Notes under the pieces: generated by a model | Seen by the model: only the letters and a program-made list of their open reading frames with translations | Told to the model about the DNA's origin: nothing | Database searches by the model: none | Translations under genes and position numbers: made by a program | Part shown: positions 51,595 to 62,025 of the stretch, in pieces | Position numbering within the stretch: position 1 is the stretch's first letter | Layout: each line of letters begins with the position of its first letter | From: Nocardioides kribbensis | GTDB lineage: Bacteria; Actinomycetota; Actinomycetes; Propionibacteriales; Nocardioidaceae | Assembly (NCBI RefSeq): GCF_015070375.1 | Contig: NZ_JADCLL010000001.1 | Coordinates: 188,501-252,500 of the forward strand | Direction: 5' to 3' | Length of the DNA: 64,000 bases

Positions 51595-52593
51595 TCAGCC
51601 CCCGATGGCCGACATGGGGCGGTCGGGCTGCAGGAAGCTCTGGTCGTCGATGCCGTGGCCGGCGAGCTTGCCGCGCATGGCGATGACCCAGCGGTCGGCC
51701 AGCTCGCGGTCGGAGGCCCCCTCGCGCATCGCCAGGCGCAGGTCGGACTCCTCGCGGGCGAAGAGGCAGTTGCGCACCTGGCCGTCGGCGGTGAGACGCA
51801 CCCGGTCGCAGTCGCCGCAGAACGGGCGGGTGACCGACGCGATGACCCCGACGGTGCCCGGTCCGCCATCGACGGTGAAGAGCTCCGCGGGGGCGCTGCC
51901 ACGCGGCTCGCTGGCCGGGGTCAGCGTGAAGGACCGCTCGAGGGCGGCGAAGATCTCGTCGGCGGTGATCATGCCCTCACGGGTCCAGCCGTGCTGGGCG
52001 TCGAGGGGCATCTGCTCGATGAAGCGCAGCTCGTAGCCGCGCTCGAGGCACCACGCGAGCAGCTCGGCGGCCTGGTCGTCGTTCTGGCCCCGCAGCAGGA
52101 CGGCGTTGACCTTGACCGGTCCCAGGCCCGCCTGCTGAGCGGCGGCGAGGCCGGCGACGACGTCGTGGAACCGGTCGCGGCGGGTGATCTCGCGGAAGGT
52201 GTCGGCACGCACGGTGTCGAGGCTGACGTTGACGCGGTCGAGGCCGGCCTCGGCCAGCGCGGTGGCGTTGCGGGCCAGACCGAGCGCGTTGGTGGTGATG
52301 GAGATGCCGAGGTCGGGTCCCAGCGCGCGGGTGCGCCGCACGATGTCGACCAGGCCGCGACGCACCATCGGCTCGCCACCGGTGAAGCGCACCTCCTCGA
52401 TGCCGAGGTGCTCCACGCCGATCCCGATCAGGCGCACGATCTCGTCGTCGGTGAGCAGCTTGTCGTTGCTCAGCCAGTCGAGACCCTCCTCCGGCATGCA
52501 GTAGGAGCAACGCAGGTTGCACTTGTCGGTGAGCGAGACGCGCAGGTCGGTCGCGACGCGGCCGTACCGGTCCTCCAACAAGGTGAGTGCCAT
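51595..52593 (-). CDS. moaA: GTP 3',8-cyclase MoaA
   Basis: A 332-aa radical-SAM enzyme for the first step of molybdenum cofactor synthesis. The SAM cluster is CNLRCSYC (Cys25, 29, 32), followed by FTGGEPMVRRGL. The second cluster that binds substrate is PFCGDCDRVRLTADGQVRNC (Cys-x2-Cys-x13-Cys). The essential C-terminal Gly-Gly is present (AIGG). Other moa genes are elsewhere in the genome. TAGGGT lies 6 nt before the ATG. A user of the cofactor, the sulfite-oxidase-fold protein, is encoded at 11.5 kb. Confidence 0.97.
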   Translation of the reverse strand: MALTLLEDRYGRVATDLRVSLTDKCNLRCSYCMPEEGLDWLSNDKLLTDDEIVRLIGIGVEHLGIEEVRFTGGEPMVRRGLVDIVRRTRALGPDLGISITTNALGLARNATALAEAGLDRVNVSLDTVRADTFREITRRDRFHDVVAGLAAAQQAGLGPVKVNAVLLRGQNDDQAAELLAWCLERGYELRFIEQMPLDAQHGWTREGMITADEIFAALERSFTLTPASEPRGSAPAELFTVDGGPGTVGVIASVTRPFCGDCDRVRLTADGQVRNCLFAREESDLRLAMREGASDRELADRWVIAMRGKLAGHGIDDQSFLQPDRPMSAIGG

Positions 52594-52599
52594 GCCTCC

Positions 52600-52605
52600 A
52601 CCCTA
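52600..52605 (-). promoter_or_regulatory. Leaderless -10 element (TAGGGT) for moaA
   Basis: TANNNT hexamer ending 6 nt before the moaA ATG on the minus strand. A GGAGG lies within those 6 nt, so a short leader cannot be fully excluded. Confidence 0.42.
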
Positions 52606-52672
52606 CGTGGGGCCTGTCACGCGGGCGGGGCGCACCGCCCCGCGGGGTGCCCGGCGGGGTGGAGCGGCCCGA

Positions 52673-52678
52673 TAGCCT
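52673..52678 (+). promoter_or_regulatory. Leaderless -10 element (TAGCCT) for SURF1 gene
   Basis: TANNNT hexamer ending 6 nt before the GTG at 52685, with no Shine-Dalgarno. Confidence 0.45.
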
Positions 52679-52684
52679 CGGGGT

Positions 52685-53554
52685 GTGCGCTCGCTCCGCT
52701 TCCTCCTCAGCCGACGGTGGGCCCTCTTCGCGCTGGCCATCGTCGTGGTCGCGACGGCGACGTGGTGGCTGGGCCAGTGGCAGTTCCACCGGCTCGACGA
52801 CCGCAAGGAGAGCAACGCCGTGGTCCGGGCCAACGAGGACCAGGCCCCCGCACCGGTGGGCGAGGTGCTCGGCACCGACACCGAGGTCGGCGAGGCCGAC
52901 GAGTGGCGTGTCGTGAGCGCCACCGGCACCTACGACACCGACGACACCGTCATCGTGCGCTACCGCACCCGCGACGGCGCCTCGGGCGTCGACGTCGTCG
53001 TGCCGCTGGTCACCGACTCGGGCACCTCGCTGCTGGTCGACCGCGGGTGGATGGCCACCGACGCGCGTGGCCTCGACACCGCCGACGTGCCCGACCCGCC
53101 CGCGGGTGAGGTGACGGTGACCGGCTACGTGCGCGCCGACGGCAGCGGCGACAGCACGGCGGTCGTCGACAACGCCACCCGGGCCGTCTCGGCCGAGGCG
53201 ATCGGGCAGGCCCAGCAGCGTGAGGTCTACGACGGGTTCGTCGAGCTGCGCTCGGAGGACCCCGCCCCGGCCACCGCGCTGGAGCCGGTCGAGCTGCCCG
53301 AGCTCGACAACGGTCCCCACTTCTTCTACGGCCTGCAGTGGTGGTTCTTCGGGCTGCTGGCGATCTTCGGCTTCCTCTACCTCGCCTACGACGAGTGGCG
53401 CGGCGGGCGCAGCGGCGACCGGCCCGCGGCCGGAGGGCCGAAGCCCCCCAAGGTGCGCAAGGAGAAGCGCACCAACCACCCCTACGCCCGCATGCGCGCG
53501 GAGGCCGAGGCCCGCGAGGCCGCCGAGCGGGAGCGTCAGCGCGAGGACGCCTGA
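52685..53554 (+). CDS. SURF1-family cytochrome oxidase assembly protein
   Basis: A 289-aa membrane protein. One helix near residues 10-28 is followed by WWLGQWQFHRLDDRKESN, the SURF1 N-terminal signature. A large extracytoplasmic domain then includes RGWMATDARG, and a second helix (about 218-240) has NGPHFFYGLQWWFFGLLAI, the C-terminal signature. SURF1 helps insert haem into cytochrome c oxidase subunit I. The C-terminus is a Lys/Arg/Glu-rich cytoplasmic tail. Confidence 0.94.
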   Translation: MRSLRFLLSRRWALFALAIVVVATATWWLGQWQFHRLDDRKESNAVVRANEDQAPAPVGEVLGTDTEVGEADEWRVVSATGTYDTDDTVIVRYRTRDGASGVDVVVPLVTDSGTSLLVDRGWMATDARGLDTADVPDPPAGEVTVTGYVRADGSGDSTAVVDNATRAVSAEAIGQAQQREVYDGFVELRSEDPAPATALEPVELPELDNGPHFFYGLQWWFFGLLAIFGFLYLAYDEWRGGRSGDRPAAGGPKPPKVRKEKRTNHPYARMRAEAEAREAAERERQREDA

Positions 53555-53592
53555 GCCGGTGGCTCGCCCCCGACCGGGGCGGCGAGGGCCGG

Positions 53593-54369
53593 TCAGAGGG
53601 TGCGGAGCAGGCCGCCGTCGACGGGCAGCATGACGCCGCTCACGTAGGAGGCGGCCGGTGAGAGCAGCCAGGCGGCGGCGCGACCGAACTCCGCCGGGTC
53701 GCCCTGACGGCCCAGCGGGATCGACGCGATGGCGGCGGCGCGGGCACGGTCGGGGTCGCCGGTGGCGGCGTCGAGCTCGACGAGACGGTCGGTGGCGACC
53801 CGCCCCGGGAGCAGGCCGTTGACCCGCACCCCGCGCGGCCCGAGCTCGTCGGCCAACGTCTTGGCGACCATGGCGAGCCCCGGCCGCAGCCCGTTGGAGA
53901 CCGCCATCGAGGCCAGCGGCTGACGCACGCTGCTGGAGAGCACCATGGCCAGGGCTCCCCCGGCCGGCAGGGCCACCCCGACCTCGCGCGCGAGCCGCAC
54001 CGCGCCGAGGAACACCGAGGCGAAGGCGTCGGTCCACTGGGCGTCGTCGATGTCGGTCACCGCACCCTTCGGCGGCCCGCCGACACTGATCAGCGCGCCG
54101 TCGACGCGGCCCCAGGCCGTGCGGGCCGCGTCGAGCAGCCGCGCCGGGGTGTCGGCGTCGGCGTTGTCGGCCGCGACCCCCACCACACGGTCCTGGATGC
54201 TCGCGTCGGCGTCGCGCCAGGCGGCCAGGGCGGCGTCGAGGGAGTCCTGGCTGCGGCCGGAGACCACCACGCGGGCGCCCTCGGCGAGCAGCACCTCCGC
54301 GGTGGCACGACCCAGGCCGCGGGAGCCGCCCGTGACGAGGTGGACGGTGTCGCGCAGACCGAGGTCCAT
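53593..54369 (-). CDS. SDR-family oxidoreductase lacking the canonical Tyr-Lys pair
   Basis: A 258-aa short-chain dehydrogenase fold. The cofactor motif LVTGGSRGLGRATAEVL (about 11-27) and the C-terminal YVSGVMLPVDGGLL are intact. At the active site, MVLSSSVRQPLASMAVSNGL continues to RPGLAMVAK, so the usual YxxxK is replaced by an Asn/Arg pattern. This occurs in a known divergent SDR branch and may mean altered or no oxidoreductase chemistry. It begins 3 nt after the ABC exporter stop, so the two are coupled. Confidence 0.88.
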   Translation of the reverse strand: MDLGLRDTVHLVTGGSRGLGRATAEVLLAEGARVVVSGRSQDSLDAALAAWRDADASIQDRVVGVAADNADADTPARLLDAARTAWGRVDGALISVGGPPKGAVTDIDDAQWTDAFASVFLGAVRLAREVGVALPAGGALAMVLSSSVRQPLASMAVSNGLRPGLAMVAKTLADELGPRGVRVNGLLPGRVATDRLVELDAATGDPDRARAAAIASIPLGRQGDPAEFGRAAAWLLSPAASYVSGVMLPVDGGLLRTL

Positions 54370-54371
54370 GG

Positions 54372-56261
54372 TCAGACTCCTGCGGTGTCGGAGGTGGTGT
54401 CGTCGACGAACTGGGTGCGGTAGAGGTCGGCGTAGAGCCCGCCCTCCGCCAGCAGCTCGTCGTGGGTGCCGCGGGCGACGATACGACCCTCGTGCAGCAC
54501 CAGGATCAGGTCGGCCTGACGGATCGTCGAGAGCCGGTGGGCGATGACCAGGGACGTGCGCCCCTCGAGCGCGGCGTCGAGGGCGCGGTGCACGGCCGCC
54601 TCCGACTCGCTGTCGAGGTGGGCGGTCGCCTCGTCGAGCACCACCACCGACGGAGCCTTCAGCAGCAGCCGGGCGATGGCCAGGCGCTGCCGCTCCCCGC
54701 CGGAGAGGCGGTAGCCGCGGTCGCCGACCACGGTGTCGAGACCGTCGGGCAGCCGACGCACGAGCCCGGCGATCTGCGCGGCCTCCAGCGAGGCCCAGAT
54801 GGCCTCGTCGTCTGCGTCGGGCCGGGCGTAGACCATGTTGGCCCGGATCGTCTCGTGGAAGAGGTGGGCGTCCTGGGTGACGTAGCCGACGACGTCCTCC
54901 AGCGACTGGAGGGTCACGTCGCGCACGTCGTGGCCGTCGACGCGCACCGTGCCGGAGTCGACGTCGTAGAGGCGGGCCACGAGGTGGGTGACCGTGGTCT
55001 TGCCGGCGCCCGAGGGGCCGACGAGCGCGACCATCCGGCCGGGCTCGGCGGTGAAGCTGAGGTCGTGCAGCACCTGCACCGGGTCGTGCTCCTCGGTGCG
55101 GGAGACCGCCTCGAGGGAGCGCAGCGAGATGCGGTCGCCCCCGGGGTAGGTGAAGGAGACCCGGTCGAACTCGACCCGGGACGCCGTGGGCGGGAGCGCG
55201 ACCGCTCCGGGCCGCTCCTCGATCAGCGACGGCAGGTCGAGCACCTCGAAGACACGCTCGAAGCTCACCAGCGCGGTCATGACGTCGATGCGCACGTTCG
55301 AGAGACCCTGGAGCGGCCCGAGCAGGCGCAGGAGCAGCGTGGCGAGGGCCAGGAGCGTGCCCACGGTGAGCTGGCTGCTGATGGCCAGCTGGCCGCCCAC
55401 GCCGTAGACCAGGGCGGTGGCGAGCGCGGGCACGAGCATCATCGCCGCCCCGAAGATGCGGGTGATCAGCGAGATCCGCACCCCCAGGTCGCGCACGACG
55501 GCGGCCTTCTCGCCGAAGAGCTCGTCCTCCTCGCCGCGGCGCCCGAAGAGCTTGAGCAGCATCGCGCCGCTGACGTTGAAGCGCTCGGTCATCACGTTGC
55601 CGAGGCTGGCGTTGCCGTCCATCTGGCGTCGGGTCAGGCCGGCCAGCCGGCTGCTCACCCACCGCGACGCGGCGAAGAGCAGGGGGAACATGGCCAGGCA
55701 CAGCAGCGTGACCTGCCAGCTGAGGGCGAGCATGGTGATGCCCACGACGACCACGGCGATGGAGTTGGACACCGTGCTCGACAGCGTGGAGGTGAAGGCG
55801 CGCTGGGCGCCGATCACGTCGTTGTTGAGCCGCGACACCAGGGCCCCGGTCTGGGTGCGGGTGAAGAAGGCCATCGACTGGCGCTGCACGTGGGCGAACA
55901 CCTGGGTGCGCAGGTCGTAGATGAGGCCCTCGCCGATGCGCGAGGAGAGCCAGGCGCTGAGCACGCTCAGCACCGCGCTGAAGACGGCGAAGCCGGCCAT
56001 GGCCAGCGCCAGCACCGTCACCACCGAGCGGTCGTCGGCGAGGATGCCGTCGTCGACGATGCGCTGCACCAGCAGCGGGGTCACCACGACGGTGGCGGCG
56101 TCGATGACGGTGAAGAGCAGGAAGACGCCGATCAGGCGCCGGTGGGGGCGCGCGAAGCCGAGCACGCGGCGCACCGTGCGTCCCTCGATGCGGTTGTCCA
56201 TCACGCTGCGGTCAGCGCGCAGGTTGCGCCACGAGGCGCCTGCTCCCATCATCCCCGACAC
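54372..56261 (-). CDS. ABC exporter, fused permease/ATPase half-transporter
   Basis: A 629-aa type IV ABC exporter. Six transmembrane helices (about 35-330) precede an ATPase with Walker A VGPSGAGKTTVTHL (about 425-438), signature LSGGERQRLAIARLLL, Walker B VVVLDEATAHLDSES and switch IAHRLSTIRQAD. Half-transporters form dimers that move lipids, peptides or drugs. GTG 56261 has an AGAAGG site 6 nt upstream. The gene couples to the SDR gene, which is unusual for a drug exporter. Confidence 0.95.
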   Translation of the reverse strand: MSGMMGAGASWRNLRADRSVMDNRIEGRTVRRVLGFARPHRRLIGVFLLFTVIDAATVVVTPLLVQRIVDDGILADDRSVVTVLALAMAGFAVFSAVLSVLSAWLSSRIGEGLIYDLRTQVFAHVQRQSMAFFTRTQTGALVSRLNNDVIGAQRAFTSTLSSTVSNSIAVVVVGITMLALSWQVTLLCLAMFPLLFAASRWVSSRLAGLTRRQMDGNASLGNVMTERFNVSGAMLLKLFGRRGEEDELFGEKAAVVRDLGVRISLITRIFGAAMMLVPALATALVYGVGGQLAISSQLTVGTLLALATLLLRLLGPLQGLSNVRIDVMTALVSFERVFEVLDLPSLIEERPGAVALPPTASRVEFDRVSFTYPGGDRISLRSLEAVSRTEEHDPVQVLHDLSFTAEPGRMVALVGPSGAGKTTVTHLVARLYDVDSGTVRVDGHDVRDVTLQSLEDVVGYVTQDAHLFHETIRANMVYARPDADDEAIWASLEAAQIAGLVRRLPDGLDTVVGDRGYRLSGGERQRLAIARLLLKAPSVVVLDEATAHLDSESEAAVHRALDAALEGRTSLVIAHRLSTIRQADLILVLHEGRIVARGTHDELLAEGGLYADLYRTQFVDDTTSDTAGV

Positions 56262-56302
56262 GCTCGCCTTCTCTCGTCTCCGTCAGGCCCCTGGGGCCCG
56301 GG

Positions 56303-57118
56303 TCAGGCCCCGGCCAGCGCCGCGAGCTCGCGGAACCGGCGACCCTGCGCCTCGCGCTCCAGACGACGCTGCTCCTCGAGCGGGGTGCTCGACGCCGAGA
56401 GCAGCAGGGCCTTGGCCTCGCGGACCGCCCCGCTCATCGGGGCGACCAGGGCGGCGACGAGGTGCGCGACCGTGTCGTCGAGCTGGTCGGTCGGCACGGC
56501 CGCCAGCGCGAGACCGATGCTGACGGCCTCCTCGGCCGGCACCACCCGGGCGGTCGCACAGATCTCCAGCGCCCTCGCGTAGCCAACCGCCTCGACCAGG
56601 GGTTTTGTTCCCGTGAGGTCCGGCACCAGGCCCAGGGCGGCCTCCTTCATGCACAGCTGGGCGTCGTCGCCGAGCACGCGCAGGTCGCAGGAGAGGGCGA
56701 GCTGGAAGCCGGCACCGATGGCGTGGCCCTGCACCGCCGCGACCGAGACCCAGCGCGGGTCGCGCAGCCAGGTGAAGCCGCGCTGGTAGTCGTCGATGGT
56801 CGCCGACATGCCCGCGTCGTCCATGGCCAGCAGGTCGACCACCGACTCCACGCCCGGCGCCGACCGCGTGGGGTCGAGCATCGAGCGGTCGAGGCCGGCG
56901 GAGAAGCTCGCGCCCGCACCGCGCAGCACCACGACGCGCACCTCGTCGTCGAGGGAGGCCCCGACCGCGGCCAGCGCCCGCCACGTCGTGGGCGTCTGCG
57001 CGTTGCGCGCCTCCGGCCGGTCGAGGGTCACCGTCACCACCGGTCCGGTGCGGTCGACCCGCAGGTGGGCCGCGGCGAGCAGGTCGGGGTCGAGCGGGAC
57101 GACGGGGGCGGTGGTCAT
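56303..57118 (-). CDS. Enoyl-CoA hydratase/isomerase family protein
   Basis: A 271-aa crotonase-fold protein. LDRPEARNAQTPTTWRALAA, the oxyanion segment GAGASFSAGLDRSML (about 68-82), and AVQGHAIGAGFQLALSCDLR (about 128-147, second oxyanion glycine) are typical. The catalytic glutamates of classical hydratases (in the PEV..GL block) appear as CMKEAALGLVPDLTGT, with only one acidic residue, so an isomerase or other crotonase activity is possible. TAGACT lies 6 nt before the ATG. Confidence 0.9.
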   Translation of the reverse strand: MTTAPVVPLDPDLLAAAHLRVDRTGPVVTVTLDRPEARNAQTPTTWRALAAVGASLDDEVRVVVLRGAGASFSAGLDRSMLDPTRSAPGVESVVDLLAMDDAGMSATIDDYQRGFTWLRDPRWVSVAAVQGHAIGAGFQLALSCDLRVLGDDAQLCMKEAALGLVPDLTGTKPLVEAVGYARALEICATARVVPAEEAVSIGLALAAVPTDQLDDTVAHLVAALVAPMSGAVREAKALLLSASSTPLEEQRRLEREAQGRRFRELAALAGA

Positions 57119-57124
57119 GACCGG

Positions 57125-57130
57125 AGTCTA
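57125..57130 (-). promoter_or_regulatory. Leaderless -10 element (TAGACT) for enoyl-CoA hydratase
   Basis: TANNNT hexamer ending 6 nt before the ATG at 57118, with no Shine-Dalgarno. Confidence 0.45.
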
Positions 57131-57166
57131 GGAACCCCCGCCGACACCGCGTCGCCGGGCCGGAGG

Positions 57167-58765
<1,599 letters not shown>

Positions 58766-58774
58766 AGGGTCACC

Positions 58775-58780
58775 AGTCTA
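58775..58780 (-). promoter_or_regulatory. Possible -10 element (TAGACT) for ABC-F gene
   Basis: TANNNT hexamer 9 nt before the ATG at 58765, giving a very short or no leader. Confidence 0.35.
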
Positions 58781-58850
58781 GGTCCGCGCGCGGGCCGTCC
58801 CGACCACCAGCGCCTCCGCCCGGGGTGCGATGCGACACAGGAGCCCCGCC

Positions 58851-59828
58851 ATGCGCTTCAACCCCAAGGCCCGTCTCGACACCGGACGCACCCGCGACCG
58901 CGGCCGCGGTCGTGCGTCCCGCTCCGGAGGACCGCTCGGCGGCGCGCTGGGCGGCGGGGGCGGCGGGGGCGGCGGGGGCAGTGCGCTGCCGGGCGGGCTG
59001 GTCGGGGGCGGCGGGATCGGCGCCGTGGTGCTGGTGGTGCTCGTCCTGGTGCTGACCCAGTGCGTCGGGGGCGGGGGGTCCGACCCGGGCGGTGCGGGCT
59101 CCTCGGCGTACGACACGAGCCGGATGGACGCCGGCACCGACCGCTACGCCGGGTGCGAGACCGGGGAGGACGCCAACGCCTCCGCCGACTGCGCCCGCGT
59201 GGCGGTGGAGAACTCCCTCACCGACTTCTGGGCCGAGCAGCTCGGCTCGCGGTTCCGTGCCGAGCAGGCGCTGGTGACCTTCACCGGGTCGGTCGCGACC
59301 GACGGCTGCGGCGAGGCGACCTCGGCCGTGGGGCCGTTCTACTGTCCGCCCGACGAGACGATCTACCTCGACACCGCCTTCTTCGACCAGGTGCTCGAGG
59401 ACCAGCTCGGCGGACCCGACGGCGGTTTCGTGGAGCCCTACGTGCTGGCTCACGAGTACGGCCACCACGTCCAGAACCTGCTGGGCACGATGGGACGGGT
59501 CCGCACCCAGGAGGGCCCGCGGTCGGACTCGGTGCGACTGGAGCTCCAGGCCGACTGCTACGCCGGCATGTGGGCGCACGCCGCCACGACGACCGAGGAC
59601 TCCTCCGGGCAGGTGCTGGTCGCGGAGCTCACCGACGACGACATCCGCCAGGCCCTCGGCGCGGCCGCCGCGGTCGGCGACGACCGGATCCAGCAGCAGG
59701 CCCAGGGCACCGTCGACGAGGAGAGCTGGACCCACGGCTCGTCGGCCTCACGGCAACGCTGGTTCGGGGTCGGCTACGCCGGCGGGACGCTGGAGGACTG
59801 CGACACCTTCGCCACCGACGACCTCTGA
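58851..59828 (+). CDS. Membrane-anchored neutral zinc metallopeptidase (YpfJ family)
   Basis: A 325-aa protein. A basic N-terminus with a poly-glycine run (about 35-50) is followed by a single transmembrane helix (about 58-72). The outer domain carries the zinc-binding YVLAHEYGHHVQNLLG (HExxH, about 200-215) and LQADCYAGMW, the third-ligand region. Four cysteines (GCETGE, DCARVA, GCGEAT, YCPPDE) may form disulfides. This is the putative neutral zinc metallopeptidase family. ACAGGAG lies 7 nt before the ATG. Confidence 0.93.
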   Translation: MRFNPKARLDTGRTRDRGRGRASRSGGPLGGALGGGGGGGGGGSALPGGLVGGGGIGAVVLVVLVLVLTQCVGGGGSDPGGAGSSAYDTSRMDAGTDRYAGCETGEDANASADCARVAVENSLTDFWAEQLGSRFRAEQALVTFTGSVATDGCGEATSAVGPFYCPPDETIYLDTAFFDQVLEDQLGGPDGGFVEPYVLAHEYGHHVQNLLGTMGRVRTQEGPRSDSVRLELQADCYAGMWAHAATTTEDSSGQVLVAELTDDDIRQALGAAAAVGDDRIQQQAQGTVDEESWTHGSSASRQRWFGVGYAGGTLEDCDTFATDDL

Positions 59829-59858
59829 GGGCCTCCGGCGGCTCCGTGGGCGCCGCCG

Positions 59859-60767
59859 TCAGTGCTGGAGGAGCGCCTCGACCAGGGGGAACTGGCGCTG
59901 GAGGGCGCGCAGGTGGGGTGCGACGGCGGGGTGGCGGTACTTGCCGGCCAGGGCGCCCTCTCCCCCGGCCACGCGCGCCAGCGCCCACTCGGCGCGGCTG
60001 AGCGCGGTGAAGACCGCGGTCACCCGAGCACCGAGCGCCGCCTGGTCGCGGGTCGCGACCCCCGCGGGGAGCCCGAGCAGGTAGGCGTCGAGCAGGGGCT
60101 CGAACTCCTCGCGCGCCGAGAGCGCGTAGTAGCCGAGGTCGGCGCCGACCGCCCCGCGGCCGAGGCTGCCCCAGTCGATGGCGACCACCTCGTCGCCGGC
60201 TCGGCCCGGCAGGTTGGCCGGTGTCGGGTCGCCGTGCTGGGCGACCTGCGGCAGCGCGTCGACGGCGTCGAGGAAGACCACCCGCCGCCGCCACAGGTGG
60301 TCGGCCACGTCGGCGACGGTCGTGCGGGCCAGCGTCGGCCAGCCGCCGCGGCGCTCGGTGCGGCGCAGCCGGTCGCGCAGCTGGTCGCGGGCCAGCCACG
60401 GCAGGTCGGGGAGGTCGGCCCCGGCGAAGCGGCCCATGGCGTGCGCGGCGAAGAGCCCGTTGACGGCGGCGTCCTCGACCCACTCCCGCACCAGGGTGAT
60501 GCCGTCGGGGTCCTCCTCCACGTCGCAGACCGCGGGGGGTCGCAGGCCCGGAGCACGGTCCACCACGAGCGCGCCGGCCACGTCGGCGTCGCGGCGCCAG
60601 TACGCGAAGTGGTGGGGGTCCGACAGCTCCGGCGGGTCGTCGTCGACGGGCGCGGCGAGCCGCTTCACCACCACCGGCTGGTCGCCGCGGACCGCGCGCC
60701 ACGCCCCCACGGTGGAGGCGCCGGAGCCTCCGGGGAGCGGGTGCCAGCCGGGCTCGGGCTGCCACAT
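59859..60767 (-). CDS. Phosphotransferase (aminoglycoside/choline kinase-like)
   Basis: A 302-aa kinase-fold protein. The N-terminal lobe has PVVVKRLAAP with the ATP-binding lysine, the catalytic loop reads VAQHGDPTPANLPG (about 195-208), and the metal site is VAIDWGSLGRGAVGADLGYY. DPHHFAYWRRDADV precedes. Substrate unknown. TAGTCT lies 7 nt before the ATG. It follows the metallophosphoesterase gene by 41 nt on the same strand. Confidence 0.88.
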   Translation of the reverse strand: MWQPEPGWHPLPGGSGASTVGAWRAVRGDQPVVVKRLAAPVDDDPPELSDPHHFAYWRRDADVAGALVVDRAPGLRPPAVCDVEEDPDGITLVREWVEDAAVNGLFAAHAMGRFAGADLPDLPWLARDQLRDRLRRTERRGGWPTLARTTVADVADHLWRRRVVFLDAVDALPQVAQHGDPTPANLPGRAGDEVVAIDWGSLGRGAVGADLGYYALSAREEFEPLLDAYLLGLPAGVATRDQAALGARVTAVFTALSRAEWALARVAGGEGALAGKYRHPAVAPHLRALQRQFPLVEALLQH

Positions 60768-60774
60768 GCTGGGG

Positions 60775-60780
60775 AGACTA
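60775..60780 (-). promoter_or_regulatory. Leaderless -10 element (TAGTCT) for phosphotransferase
   Basis: TANNNT hexamer ending 7 nt before the ATG at 60767, with no Shine-Dalgarno. Confidence 0.45.
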
Positions 60781-60808
60781 GGGCCTGCGGGGCCAGGAGG
60801 ACGGCAGA

Positions 60809-61357
60809 TCAGGCGCGGCGCGCGGGTGCACGCGGGGACCGACCCGACGGCACCCGTGGTGGCAGCCGGTGCAGCACGACGTCGTGGACCTCCCCCGCGG
60901 CGACGGTGGCGGTCACGTAGGTGCAGTGCGGCTGGCGGCGCCGGTCGGTGGGCGACCCGGGGTTGAGCAACCGCATGCCACCCTCGGTGACGCTGTCCCA
61001 CGGCACGTGGCTGTGGCCGAAGACCAGCAGGTCGGTGTCGGGGTGGGCCAGGTCGCAGCGCCGCTCCCGGCCGCGCGCGTCGCCGGTCTCGTGCACCACC
61101 TCGAGGCGCAGGCCCTCGACCTCGACCCGCGCCACCTCGGGCAGCCGGGCCCGCAGGGCGGGGCCGTCGTTGTTGCCCCAGACGCCCACCAGTCGGGTGC
61201 TCCGCTCCTCCAGCTCGTCGAGCAGGCCGACCTCCACCCAGTCGCCGGCGTGCACGACCAGGTCGGCCCGCGCGACCGCGTCCCACAGCTCCTCGGGCAG
61301 CGCCCTGGCCCGCTTCGGCAGGTGGGTGTCGGCGAGCAGCAGCAGCCGGGTGCTCAT
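60809..61357 (-). CDS. YfcE/MJ0936-type metallophosphoesterase
   Basis: A 182-aa dimetal phosphodiesterase. All signature blocks occur in order: LLADTHLPKRAR (DxH), VVHAGDWVE (GDxx), GVWGNNDGP (GNxD), VVHETGD, and VFGHSHVPW (GHxH), then LLNPGSPTDRRR. The family hydrolyses small phosphodiesters such as 2',3'-cAMP. The ATG overlaps the stop of the upstream acVLRF1 gene by 4 bp, suggesting a role linked to RNA or ribosome repair. Confidence 0.94.
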   Translation of the reverse strand: MSTRLLLLADTHLPKRARALPEELWDAVARADLVVHAGDWVEVGLLDELEERSTRLVGVWGNNDGPALRARLPEVARVEVEGLRLEVVHETGDARGRERRCDLAHPDTDLLVFGHSHVPWDSVTEGGMRLLNPGSPTDRRRQPHCTYVTATVAAGEVHDVVLHRLPPRVPSGRSPRAPARRA

Positions 61358-62025
61358 GTCGCCTCCACCGGCCCGGCGGCCGCGTTGACCACCGTGACCC
61401 GCACGGCCGCCGCGTCGCGCGCCGCCTGCTCGAGCACGGCCCGCCGGGGGTCGGGCACCGGCAGCCACGGCTCGACCGGTACGAGTCGACGCAGGCGGGG
61501 GTCGGCGAGCACCTCCTCGACCGCCGTGCGGTCGCCGCCGCCCACGAGCGGACCGCGCAGGTCGCCGAGCAGCCGGGCCGCGTGGTCGGCGGCGGCCTCG
61601 TAGGCCTGACGGGCCTGGTTGTCACGGCGGCGCGCGAAGCGCTGCTGGCTCTGTCCGCCGGCCTTGGTGCGGCCCTGCACGTGCCGCTGGCCGACCTTGG
61701 AGGCCACCGTGGCCCCGCCGCTCAGCCGGGCCACCGCGAAGCCGCCCTTGCGCACCAGCAGCAGGCCCCAGTCGTCGGGCGTCGTGGCCACGGCCGCGAA
61801 GGCGCCCGGGTCGGGCAGGCCGGCGTACGCCGCGTCGAAGGGCAGTCGGGCCGTGAAGGTGGAGGAGTCCTCCGCCGCCCCGGTGAGCGCGCCTCCTGCC
61901 ACCGCGAGGGCCGTCGCGCCGTGGCGGGCGCGGAAGTTGACCACCCAGCGCTCGAGCCGGGAGAGCGGCACCAGGACCGTCTCCGCTCCGGTGCCGCGCG
62001 CCACGGCGCCGCCCGGGCCGCTCAC
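61354..62025 (-). CDS. acVLRF1-family peptidyl-tRNA hydrolase (ribosome rescue)
   Basis: A 223-aa protein of the actinobacterial Vms1-like release factor 1 family. LERWVVNFRARHG starts the fold. The hydrolytic GGQ motif sits in GRTKAGGQSQQRFARRRDNQ (about 123-142), matching the eRF1/Vms1-type loop. WLLVRKGG-like GLLLVRKGGFAVARL precedes it. Such enzymes release nascent chains from stalled large subunits. GTG 62025 overlaps the ASCH gene by 4 bp, and its own stop overlaps the phosphoesterase start. Confidence 0.92.
   Translation of the reverse strand: MSGPGGAVARGTGAETVLVPLSRLERWVVNFRARHGATALAVAGGALTGAAEDSSTFTARLPFDAAYAGLPDPGAFAAVATTPDDWGLLLVRKGGFAVARLSGGATVASKVGQRHVQGRTKAGGQSQQRFARRRDNQARQAYEAAADHAARLLGDLRGPLVGGGDRTAVEEVLADPRLRRLVPVEPWLPVPDPRRAVLEQAARDAAAVRVTVVNAAAGPVEAT

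Noticed and set aside
58930..58985. The run of GGCGGG triplets as a separate repeat element.
   Set aside because: It codes the poly-glycine linker before the membrane helix of the metallopeptidase and stays in frame.
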